Assembly (NCBI GenBank): GCA_035048815.1
Contig: JAUCBN010000037.1
Coordinates: forward strand, 12,490,001 to 12,554,000
Direction: 5' to 3'
DNA length: 64,000 nucleotides
Origin: Abelmoschus esculentus
Taxonomy: Eukaryota > Streptophyta > Magnoliopsida > Malvales > Malvaceae
Below, in pieces: positions 10,681-20,716 of the stretch. How positions within the stretch are numbered: the stretch's first letter is position 1; each line of letters opens with the position of its first letter. The notes beneath the pieces are model-generated. The model did not search any database. It was not told the origin of the DNA and saw nothing but the letters and a program-made list of their open reading frames with translations. A program made the translations under genes and the position numbers.

Positions 10681-11518
10681 CGGTTGCTTCAACACTCTCA
10701 TCTCCACTGGTGCCATATGATAAGGTGCTATGGACACCGGTGTTGTCCCTGGCAACACCTCTATTCGGAACTCCAACTCACGATCGGGTGGTAAACCGGG
10801 CAACTCCTCCAGAAACACATCTGGATACTCACAAACTGTCCTTAAACTCTATAAAGCTGGACTCTCAACACTCACATCTATCACGTGAGCTAAGAAAGCC
10901 TCACAACCCTGCTGGATCAACCTCTGAGCTAATAAAGCGGACACAACATTCGCTAAACACGGGTTCCTCTCACCCCTAACAACAAGCTTAGAACCACCAG
11001 CCACCCAAAACTTCAAAATTTTAGATCTACACCCCAAACTTGCGTCATGCTCGAACAACTAATCCATCCCCAAGATTACGTCGAACTCCTAAAATGGCAA
11101 GACCATAAGATCAGCCGAGAAGATAGATACTTGCACCTCGATCGGACACCTCCGATATACCTCATCCACCAATACATCTAACCCCAACGGGCTTGTCACA
11201 CGAACTCCTACCTCAAGATCCTCCGCTAGTAACCCCCACTACTATGATATCCCACTACGGATATACGAGCGAGTAGATCCCGATTCCAAAAGAGCAACTA
11301 TAGGAACAGAGAACAAACTAAACGTACCTGAGATCACATTGGTCGCAACATAGTCCTCCTGTGCCCTCACTGCATACTGTCTCACCGATGCTTTAGTAGT
11401 GGACTAAAATGTGCCTCCTGATGCGTGGCTAGATCCGCCACGTGAGAACCCATGACTCTTTTGAGCCTGAAACACGGTCCTCTGAGCCTGACCTGGCGGT
11501 GACGTCACAACCTCTGGA
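10681..11518 (-). pseudogene. T1 gag end, protease and linker to RT
   Basis: From 11518 down: the gag tail after the zinc knuckle (VVTSPPGQAQ-like), then a pepsin-type retroviral protease. VALLESGSTRSYI near 11290 stands where T2 has DLGSTHSYI, so the catalytic Asp is Glu. VLPFxEFDVILGMD near 11080 is the hydrophobic C-terminal protease strand, followed by LFEHDASLGC and the linker ERNPCLANVVSALLAQRL and EELPGLPPDRELEFRIEVLPGT before RT. Several stops interrupt it. The gag half upstream of the knuckle lies at 39183-40223, beyond the T2 insertion. Confidence 0.82.
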
Positions 11519-11603
11519 CAGTCTATAACGACCCAGATTTTGGATCCGAGTGTAGGGTTATCCCGTGGAGTGGGCTTCGGTTTTGGGCCCCGGGTTTGGG
11601 TAG

Positions 11604-12933
11604 TGATAAGTGCTCAACACACTATCACTTTTTACTCCTTTTATAGGCATTAAGTACCAAATATACACCCACTCGGACCTATGCATACACTCAATGTGAT
11701 ATATTTAGAAGTTATACTCATATAGATAATATTTACAGAAAAAGGCACGTTTTACTGCATTTTCATATCTGTGCAGGAGAACCAATACCGCGGCAGATAT
11801 AAGGCCGAGGCAGGACCTGATGTCGAGGCAGCAGCAGAAAGACAGGAAGCAAAAGTATAGGCGATGGAAAGACAAAAATCCAAGGAACGTGTCTAGACTT
11901 GAAGCCCATGAATCGAAGCTGGCTAGCACAAGGAAAAGCCCAAAGGAAGACCACGCGGGAAAGCCCCTTAGCCGAATATAAACTTGGAAATATATTATTA
12001 TTATGTACTTGACTTGTTCCCTACTCCAAGTTGTATTCTACTTAGGAAAGGTTTACCCTAGGTCTAGCCTATATAAGGACCTAGCCACCCAATGTATTAG
12101 GACAACGAAATACCGAGGGAGAGAGCCGACTTCTACTCTTGTTTCTTTCCTCTCCATCATGTTCTAAACCTTCTTAGGGATTAGGTGAAGGTTGTAGAGT
12201 ATTTGTGAGAGGAGATTGTACTTTGTCTTTCATTCAATGCAATAAAGATTATCAAGGTTTGCTTATCCTTTGTTATTCCTTGTTTCACAATTAAGCTCGG
12301 GAGAGGATTTTGTGATCATCCATTTATCTAAGCTCGGGAGAGTTAGATTCACGAAAGGGGTAAGTACGGTGTTTCAATCGCGAAACACTAACTCGACCTA
12401 GGGATATGTTAAGAGTTTCAGCGGCTAAAAGAAGTGTGAGATTGGTTGGTGAGTATAATTGGTTCACACCGGGAGGTATCATCAAGGACTAGTCATCAAC
12501 AGCACTCTGACTTAGGGATAAGCGGAGTCATCCAAGGACACTTTGCTGAACTTTGGTAAAGTCTGCCCACGAGCAAGGGATTGCCGCGGCAGACAGTGTT
12601 ATCGCTGCCCAGGCAGTAAAACTGCAGTGCTGCCGAGGCAGTGATATACGATTGCATTGGACAGAGACAAGTCAATCAATTCCACAATACGACGCAACTG
12701 GATCCTAGCCCATCTCTCTCTACTATTTCAATCCCTTACTTTTATTTTAGTTATTTTAGTTTAGATAAATCAAATCAACTTATTTGTGTTTTTATCTTTC
12801 TACAGAACAAGGAGGTGAAGAAAGCATATTAAGTATACCGGTCCCTGAGGAAACGATAACTCGATAATATACTTATCACTTATTACTTGCGATGTGTCCA
12901 CTTGCACTGAACGCGCACTTTTGACACGTGACA
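11604..12933 (+). mobile_element. Solo LTR S2 (Athila-like family, D-type subfamily)
   Basis: Starts TGATAAGTGCTCAACACACT, ends GACACGTGACA, 1330 bases, exact GGTAG duplications at 11599-11603 and 12934-12938. The empty site GGGTAGTTTGGG is kept in the T2 3' LTR near 37195. Closest to the LTRs of element D (TTTTTACTCC start and the CTGCCCAGGCAGTAAAACTGC block near 12607). It has a TATATAAGG box near 12070. Confidence 0.9.
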
Positions 12934-13737
12934 GGTAGTTTGGGCTGTGTGGGCCTTAGGTTGTTGGGCTTTAGTTGGGTTTTAAGTTAGGCCATGTGGT
13001 GAGGGCTTTTCGTTAATTGCATTTTGGGATGAAGATGGGGGTTGTAGAGGTTAATTCTCTGCAGAATGACCTCATTGTCTTCTCTTTTTCTTTTATCTTT
13101 CTTCCCCATTGTTGCAAGAGAAAAATGGTGGTAAAGGTTGGATCTTTGAGGGTTTGTTAGGGAATCTCGTTTTAGTGTTAGAAGAAGAGTTGAAGGGCTG
13201 GTTGTGATCTATAAAACAAGGTAAGGATGTGTGGGTTTGGTGGAAGATGAAGGTTTAAGTGAGGTTTTTAGTTGAGTTTGGGAATGGGTTTTGGGAGCTT
13301 AAAATCTAGGTTTTATAGTGTTTTAAGCCTTAGAATTCATCCTTAAAACGTTCCTAATAGTTGTTTATCTTTCTCTTGTAGAGAAAGAGGGTGGTGAGCC
13401 ATCAACAAGTTTAAGAAAAGGAAGAGCTTGAAGAAGGAAAGGGAGGACGTTTTGTTGCTGGTTTAGCTCAAGGTTGGTACTCCCAACTCTTTCTTTCATC
13501 ATTCATTCATGTTAGAATGCATGGCATGTAGGAAATCATGTATGTATGTTGGTTTGCTTGGTTTGCTTGAAAAAGGTCATTAATGGTGAATTTCGGATTA
13601 AAGTGTTTTGTGGCATGGAATTGATGTTAAAACACTGTAATCACCTCTAGAAATGAATAGGAACACTTTAGGATTGATTGGCTTGAGTGTGGAAATGAAA
13701 CTTAGAAAATATCAAGTGAAACTTGTAGTTTCGTGCA

Positions 13738-14005
13738 GGGGGTATCGATACACGGGCTACCGGTATCGATACCCCTGATAGAAAATAAGCTGAAGAAGAG
13801 GAGGTATCTATACCAAGCCCTCCAGTGGCATAATGGCATCGATACCGATATCGAATCCAATCATCCCCTTTCGTTGACTTTGAAAATTGACAAAGGGTAT
13901 CGATATCAGTATCGATACCCATGGTTCGATGCATTCTTTGGGTGGGTATCGAAGCAGGGTGGTTCGATGCCCCACGTAAGGATATCGATATCCCTGCAAG
14001 AACTC
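13738..14005 (+). repeat. Cluster of GGTATCGATACC palindromes in T2 5' LTR
   Basis: Perfect and decayed copies of GGTATCGATACC and the half-unit GGTATCGA occur about ten times in 270 bases (for example 13740, 13762, 13802, 13839, 13900, 13911, 13949, 13979). Equivalent blocks lie in every other LTR of the family: 6040-6310, 37995-38260 and 41430-41705. Function unknown. Confidence 0.75.
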
Positions 14006-14288
14006 GACAAGTTTGATATTGTTTGAGGTTCAATAAGAGAATTAAGAGTCCTAATGAATCCTATAAATGAGGAAATAAATTGTTAACACGAGTTTGATGA
14101 TATTAAACCCCGAACGACTAAATTATGTTAAGTCTTGATATGTTTTGTTGAGAAGATCCTAGGTGGATCATTTTTGTGGTTCGAGTCCTTGTTTGATGGA
14201 AATCCGGATATCCAAAAGTGTTACAACATGTCGAAGGCCATCTGATGTAACATTTCGGATGATGATTTTGAAGACCATTCCGAATGTA

Positions 14289-14480
14289 GGATCCCGATGT
14301 TGTGTGGACGCGGGCCTCATTCGACGATACTCGATGTGACATTCCAAATATGGGATTTGGAGGATCCCAATGTTGTTTGGACGCGGGCCTCAAATCCCGG
14401 ATGTAGGATCCCGATCTGTGTGGACGCGGGCCTCATCCTTGAGTATGGAATCCCGATGTTGTGTGGACGCGGGCCTCAAT
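14289..14480 (+). repeat. Four-copy tandem unit in T2 5' LTR
   Basis: Units begin at 14289, 14362, 14406 and 14447; each has GGATCCCGATG-like then GTGTGGACGCGGGCCTC. Spacing is irregular (41 to 73 bases). The T2 3' LTR has two units (38551 and 38624). T1 LTRs carry single or decayed forms on the other strand (5612-5645, 40955-40985). Confidence 0.7.
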
Positions 14481-15032
14481 ACCTTGTGTTATTGTTTGAC
14501 ATGTATATGTTGTGTGCGTCATTATACTTTGATATGCCATGTGGTAGGCAAGCATGCTAGATCATCACATCATGCACGATATTTATATGTTATGCTTTAC
14601 TGCTTATGTTATGCATGATGTTGGCCAAGTTCGGCGTACCCACTGAGCTTTCGTAGCTGAGCGTTCGAAATGTGTTTTCGTGCGTAGGTTAGGTGAAGTC
14701 GGTTCGTGGAGCACCATCAGGGTTTGGATTTCAGCATCGACCGTGTTGTCAGAGTACATGTATTAGATTTAGTGGGCTAGTACTATGTCGAACCCTATGT
14801 AATGTAACTATATTTATTTTAATTTGGGTCGAATGTTTTTAAACGGTTTGTAATATTTTGGAGCTCCGTCTACTTATTATCTTTTGGAAATTACTCTTAT
14901 CCGAAATTGGGCTTTATGATATTATTTTGGACTTGAATTTAGATTTATTTCATGGACTTTGGAATAAAATTTTAAAATACAAGTTTTGGGCCGGAGGCCC
15001 TATGTGACATCCAGGTCGGGTGTTACATTTAG

Positions 15033-15048
15033 TGGTATCAGAGCTTAG
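15033..15048 (+). other. T2 primer-binding site (initiator Met tRNA)
   Basis: TGGTATCAGAGC five bases after the LTR end is complementary to the 3' end of plant initiator-methionine tRNA, the standard primer of Tekay/Del chromoviruses. It primes minus-strand DNA synthesis. Confidence 0.9.
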
Positions 15049-15203
15049 GTTGAGTCGGTTCTAAGAATTCCCTGGGGGAATCTAGTGTGTTATATAGGTT
15101 TCAGACAAGTACATGCCCACGTGTCGATATCGTACTTTTTTTAAAGCACAAAGTTGATGGTGTGATCTTGTTGTTGTTGTTGTTCGTGCAGGAGTGGTTG
15201 AGT

Positions 15204-16440
15204 ATGCTGAGACGTGTGAGGGATTAAAAGGAAAGCATGGGTTCTTGGGGAGGAGACTCCGACTACGAGTATGAGCCCGATGAGGAGGTGCCATCGGATG
15301 ACGTAGTTGGTCAAGGGGCCAACTACTTTGCTCAGTTGAATCAGACTTTGCGTAGGATCGTGAGAGCTATACCGAGGCCATCTTCTACACCTCGTGAGGC
15401 ACCGATGGAGAGGGTGCGAAGGCAAGGAGCTGTTGACTTCTTTGGTACAGGACAGGATAATCCCGTACAGGTTGATTAGTGGTTGCATGACACAAGGTGG
15501 ATAATGAGACAGATGAGGCTGAGGTCAGAGGACAAGCTATCGTGTGTGTTGTCACTCCTGAAAGGCAACGCGAGAGAGTGATGGGAGACAGTTGAGCAGG
15601 GTTGGTATCCTCATCGTCCCAAGTGGGAGGACTTCCTTGAGGAGTTTGAGAGCAAGTATGTGGGTGAGACTCACATCGACACCCTGAGGGAGCAGTTTAC
15701 CCATCTTGTTCAGGGGAACCGTTCGGTCTTTGCTTATGAGCAGGAGTTTCTTTAGTTGAGCCGGTATGCTCCAGAGCTTGTTGCTATAGAGAAGATGAGA
15801 TGTAAGAGGTTCTTGAGAGGTCTGAGGAAGGAGATCTAGACTTATCTCACTGCTGCACCGCCTAAGGTGTTTTTTGAGTTGGCTGCCAGTGCCAAGTCGC
15901 TAGAGCAGGTTCAGGGGTTGACCTATGGGCCGTCTATTGGTTAGGGAATCACCGGTGGAGCTAGTCAGAGTGATACGGGTAACTCTCAGTCTCACTCCGA
16001 TAGGAGTAGAAGCCGTTGTTACCAGAGTAGAGGAGCATCGAATCAGGGTTTGAGGTCGAACTAGAGATTAAAGTCTGTCGGACGTAGGAGGCAGTCTGTG
16101 TCTTCTTCTGCTAGAGGTCCGGAGGGTTTGCAGTGGAATATCAGTGTTCAGGTTTGCAATCAGTATGGCCGGAATCATCGAGGACCGTGTTGGGGCAACG
16201 CCAGAGTTTGTTTTCAGTATGGGTCTTCGGAGCACTTTCTGAGGGATTGCCCAAAGGTTGTGACATCTCCACCAGGTCAGGCACAGAGGAATGTGTTTCA
16301 GGCCTAGAGGGGTTGTGGTTTCTCGTGTGGCGAAGCTAGCCATGCATCAGGAGGCACCTTTCAGTCCACTACTAGAGCACCGGCGAGACAATATGCGGTG
16401 AGGGCACAGGAGGACTATGCTGCGACAGATGTGATCTCAG
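15204..16440 (+). pseudogene. T2 gag (capsid/nucleocapsid)
   Basis: ATG at 15204 (MLRRVRD) matches the T1 gag start at 40223. It continues through GSWGGDSDYEYEPDEE, LRRIVRAIPRPSSTPREAP, WIMRQMRLRSEDKL, the capsid block WEDFLEEFESKYVGETHIDTL and a basic tail. A CCHC zinc knuckle region follows near 16205-16255 (VCFQYGSSEHFLRDC), whose second Cys is Tyr. In-frame stops include 15477 (DxW site), 15754 (EFLxLSR, shared with T0 and T1), 15837 and 15943, three of them CAG to TAG. It would form the virus-like particle; here it is dead. Confidence 0.88.
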
Positions 16441-17984
16441 GTACGTTCAGTTTGTTCTCTGTTCCTATAGTTGCTTTGTGGACTTGGGATCTACCCACTC
16501 GTATATCCGTAGTGGGATATCGGAGTAATGGGGGTTTCCAGCGGAGGATATAGAGGTAGGATTCCGTGTGACCAGTCCGTTGGGGTTAGACGTGTTGGTG
16601 GATATAGTGTATCGGAGGTGTCCGATCAAGGTGCAAGGGTCTATCTTCCCGGCCGATCTTATGGTCTTACCGTTTCAAGAGTTCGATGCAATCCTTGGGA
16701 TAGATTGGTTGTTCGAACACGATGCGAGCTTAGGGTGTAGATCTATGATTTTGAAGCTTCAAGTAGTTGATGGTTCTAAGCTTGTTGTGAGGGGTGAGAG
16801 AAACCCGTATTTAGCGAATGTTGTGTCAGCTTTGTCAGCTCAGAGGTTGATCCTGCAGGGTTGTGAGGCTTTCTAAGCTCACGTGGTAGATGTGAGTGTT
16901 GAGAGTCCAGCTTTAGAGAGTTTGAGGACAGTTTGTGAGTATCCAAATGTTTTTCCAGAGGAGTTGCCTGGTTTAACTCTCGACTGTGAGTTAGAGTTCC
17001 GTATAGAGGTGTTGCCAGGGACAGGACCGGTGTCTATAGCACCGTATCGTATGGCACCGGCGTAGATGAGAGAGTTGAAGCAACAGATCTAGGAGTTGCT
17101 TGAAAGGGGTTTTATCAGACCGAATGTGTCACCGTAGGAAGCACCGGTTTTGTTTGTGAAGAAGAAAGATGGATCGATAAGGATGTGCATCGACTACCGT
17201 CAACTCAACAAGGTCACGATCAAGAACCATTACCCTTTGCCTAGGATCGATGACCTGTTTGATCAATTGAGGGGTGCCCATGTGTTTTCTAAGATAGATC
17301 TGAGGTCAGGGTATTATTAGTTAAAAGTGGTGGATGAGGATGTCCAAAAGACCGCTTTTAGGACGCGGTACGGGCATTATGAGTTCTTAGTGATGTCGTT
17401 CGGGCTCACGAATGCACCTGCTGCTTTTATGGACTTGATGAACCGGATCTTTCAGCCTTATCTAGATTAGTTTGTGGTTGTGTTCATCGACGACATCTTG
17501 GTGTATTCACGCTCAGTGGAGGAGCATGACTATCACCTAAGAGTGGTTCTTCAGGTTTTGAGGGATAGGCGTCTGTACGCCAAGTTCAATAAGTGTGGGT
17601 TCTAGTTGTCTGAGGTGGTGTTTCTTGGCCACATAGTTGCAGCGGATGGAATCCGAGTTGATCCCCAGAAAATCCAAGCTGTGATGGAGTGGAAACCACC
17701 AAGGAATGTATCGGAAGTCCGTAGTTTTCTTGGGCTTGCCGGATACTATAGGAGGTTCGTTAAAGGTTTTTCGATCATAGCGGCACCTTTGACCAAGTTG
17801 CTTCAGAAAGGTGTTCCTTTTGTGTGGAATGAAAGGTGACAACAGAGTTTTGAGCAGCTTAAGGCTTATCCGACAGAGGCTCCGATCTTGACGCAACCGG
17901 AACCGGGGAAAAATTATGTGGTGTTTATGCAAGAGGGTAAATGGTTGCTTACGCCTCGAGGCAGTTGAAACCCCATAAGAGCAA
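16441..17984 (+). pseudogene. T2 protease, reverse transcriptase and first part of RNase H
   Basis: Protease: DLGSTHSYI near 16483 (catalytic Asp kept, the usual DSG is DLG) and FDAILGIDWL near 16690. RT: SIRMCIDYRQLNKVTIKNHYP (17180), KIDLRSGYY (17295), SFGLTNAPAAF (17400), FIDDILVYS (17490), FLGHIVAADGIRVDP and FLGLAGYYRRFVKGFS (17735). Compared with T1, RNase H has lost 36 bases at 17920 between two GTGTTT repeats, removing SDASLNGLGCVF with the first catalytic Asp. Stops at 17062, 17090 (shared with T1), 17137, 17319, 17468, 17602 and 17837 are nearly all C-to-T or G-to-A changes. Element B interrupts it at 17985. Confidence 0.9.
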
Positions 17985-18652
17985 TGATAAGTGCTCAAAA
18001 GATCATTATTTTATACACCTTTCATGGGCAATAAGCACTTATCTCACACTTACTTGGACTGATGCATGCGCTTAATATGCAATATTCAGATATTCTGCCA
18101 TTATAACTCATAAAGCTAATATTTACAAAAAAATGCAGAATTTACGATATCTTCTGTACATGCAGGAACAAGTACTACCGAGGCAGGGTTGAGGCCGAGG
18201 CAGAAGCTGGGCCGCGGCAGCAACTGAAGCTCAAGCATCAATACTGTAGGCGATTGGAAGATAAAAATACACTGGACCAGCACATGGATCGAAGCTGGCT
18301 AGCACGAGGAAAGCCCAAGTCAAAGTCCATAAGGGAAAAGCCGCCTAGTTGAAATATACTTGGAAATATTTGATTTATGGGAATAATTGTAATCCTACTC
18401 CAAGTAGTATTCCTACTTAGGAAAGGTTTGCCCTAGACCTAGACTATATATACCATAGCCGTCCAATGTATTAGGAGAGCCGATTTAGAGAGAGTTCAAC
18501 CCTAAGAATTATTGTGTTCTTTCGACCATTATGTTCTAAGCTTTCTTAGGGTTAGGTGAAGGTTGTCGAGTACTTGTGAGAGGAGATTGTACTTTGTTTT
18601 TCGTTTCAATGCAATAAAACACTAAGATTTGCTTACTAAGATTTGCTTACTT
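17985..18652 (+). repeat. Element B 5' LTR, U5 and primer site missing
   Basis: Matches 23148 onward from TGATAAGTGCTCAAAAGATC through the TATA region (18445), AATAAA (18611) and GATTTGCTTACT. It then shows a short duplication (ACTAAGATTTGCTTACT) and departs. About 650 bases of LTR, including the CGCAACA end, and any primer site are absent. Bases 18653-18737 are T-rich and end TTTACAG|GTG like a splice acceptor. Confidence 0.82.
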
Positions 18653-18737
18653 TGTTTTTCTTGCTTTTAGTTATTTTTACTAACATATTTTCTTTAAAAA
18701 AATTTACAGGTGTGTTTCAAGTTGAAGGATTTTCAAG

Positions 18738-20165
18738 ATGCAAAGAGAAAGAAAGAAATCTATTCGGGAGTTGATGTTGGAAGATATAAATCGAACCAAT
18801 CAAGAATTTCCTAGATTAAATGATGATTATCAATGCCAACCAAGAGCAACCCAACAAGTTCATGCCTGGGAAAATTTTTGTTTTAATTGTGGAGATGATC
18901 ATTTGGTTAACAATTGTCCGTACAGTATTGGAACATATGGCCACATAGAGGACCATAGATGGAACCAACAACAAAGTCCTTCATGGTATGATCAAAACTC
19001 TCAAAATGTTTTTTACCATGACAATTTTGTTGATGTTACAGATATGCCATGGCAATATAATTTTTCTCAAGAGTACCTAAATTCATTTGAGGAAACATTG
19101 AAAGCGTCAATGGCTCGAATTGAAGAATTAATGACAGAGCAATCAAGGTTATTGGATGCACATATAGCTAGATTGGATACACCCTTGAAGGATTCATACG
19201 ATCAATTGCAGAGATCCATATATGCCATGGATAACATGACCCAACAATCAATCCTTAAGGATACTGAAATCCCAACACTAGAGGACAAAGAGGGAATTAC
19301 GGAACCTCCGAGTCTAGAATATGTTGATGAGAAAGAATGTCAAACATTGGATGAGTCTACATAAATAATTGTAACGGCAATGGAGAATCCTGAACAGGGT
19401 AATATCACGACGCCATTCAATGAGGCTGATGAGAGTAATGCTATAGAAAATTCCGAGGAGTCTGATTCCCAGGATGTCACATCAGCACTGATGCTGAAGA
19501 AGGAATCTGAGGATTACTCTCACTCACAATTGCCTGGGCAATTACATGACGACATGCTCGATCAAAAAGATGGCGATGACGTGATAATGGAATATGAGAA
19601 GGTAATGATTGAACCTTTTGAATTCTTTAAAAACTCATCTCTTCCATTGCAGGTATCTTCCGAGGAGTCAACGTTACAAGATTTGAAGCCATCCCAAATA
19701 GGATATGATTATTTAGAAGATGATATTTTATCTGTGATAATTCCATCTAATATTAGTTCCAAACCAATGTCTCTACTGATGGAGATTTTTGAGAAGCATA
19801 AAGAACAATGTGGGTTGATTCTTGAAGACTTCAAGAAAGATGATTCTTCATTTGACATACACAGAATTTTGGCAGAGGATTACCACAGCAATTGGCTAGC
19901 ACAACAATTGCCTCGACAACAAAGGCTATATACAACCATTATGGAAGTCAACAAGAATGAGGTAATTAAATGGTTAGATATTGATATAATTTTTTCTAAC
20001 AAGATATTCATGCCTTTAGGAACAATATCAAGTTGGAGGATAGGCGTGGAATACAAAAGGAGACGAACGAAAGACACATCCACCATGATAGCACAAATGG
20101 GAGTATCTGTACCCGCATTAGCCTATATCTTCTTGAGTAGAATTGTTACTCGATGGAGGGTGTAG
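18738..20165 (+). pseudogene. Element B gag/protease-region frame (one internal stop)
   Basis: ATG at 18738. One frame runs to 20165 with a single TAA at 19362. The first part (208 aa) has a retroviral zinc knuckle CFNCGDDHLVNNC (Cx2Cx3Hx4C, the same spacing as CDLCGGNHSSSDC in C) near 18885. It then shows an acidic, coiled-coil-like stretch (EETLKASMARIEELMTEQSRLL) equivalent to the C-terminal gag helix of C and D. The second part (261 aa) is acidic. It ends with a counterpart of the pre-RT linker of C (EKHKEQCGLILEDFK.., IHRILAEDYH, EVNKNEVIKWLDIDIIF) and WRV-stop-MDYKKY at 20150-20180, the first RT motif. No protease active site is visible. Probably non-functional; a short Gag-like protein from 18738 to 19364 is still open. 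Confidence 0.7.
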
Positions 20166-20394
20166 ATGGACTATAAGAAATATCGGAAACGACCCTCCAT
20201 AAGTTTTCTTTATATTCTTACTTTATATTATTTTTCTCTTTTATTTTATTTGGTATTTTCATGAATTCTCCTAATTATGGTGTTTAGGAATAATTATCTT
20301 CTCATTACTTGAATGATTCTTTCTTTATTGATGTTTATATTTTTAGGTTAGGATAATAAGAAAGAATAAAGGAGAAATAATTCACACCAGGAAC

Positions 20395-20600
20395 TCTGCC
20401 GAGGTAGTAAACAGTGTCAGAGCCGTAGCAGTCCCAACGGGCAGAAACAGCGTAACGGTTAGTCTGCCTAGATTCCTGCCGCGACAGTATAAGCAATCGG
20501 CAATAAAGGCTAACGGCTACAAAATGGCTAGTGGTTTCAAACGGATACAAGGTCGATGCCTATATAAGCACCTTCCTTCGCTTGAACTATTCACTCTTGC
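20395..20600 (+). promoter_or_regulatory. Candidate internal promoter ahead of ORF2 in element B
   Basis: A TATATAAG box at 20561-20568 lies about 150 bases before the ORF2 ATG. Flanking sequence is kept in element D (56284-56291, minus strand), including GAACTATTCACTCTT about 20 bases downstream and CCAACGGGCAGAAA upstream. Conservation of a TATA box and a start-region string between two diverged elements suggests a promoter; transcription is not shown. Confidence 0.55.
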
Positions 20601-20716
20601 ATTCTTGTTTTCTTTTGAATTTTTGTTCATCTTGCTCTCATCATACTCACTACCTAGCCTTCTTGAAATTTTCAGAATCTTTCCAAGAAACTCTTCAAAA
20701 ACCTCAACACTCATCC

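Larger units (their letters stand above)
11524..15027 (+). repeat. T2 5' LTR (contains solo LTR S2)
   Basis: Starts TATAACGACC (the expected TG is TA) and ends GGGTGTTACA at 15027; about 2.17 kb without S2. It pairs with the LTR at 37119-39177. It includes a dense GGTATCGATACC palindrome block (13738-14005) and four copies of a GGATCCCGATG..GGACGCGGGCCTC unit (14289-14480), against two in the 3' LTR. Confidence 0.9.

Noticed and set aside
13668..14033. Open frames over the GGTATCGATACC block
   Set aside because: Repeated Gly/Ile/Asp/Arg-Tyr peptides (RYRYRC) arise from translating the palindrome repeat in LTR DNA.
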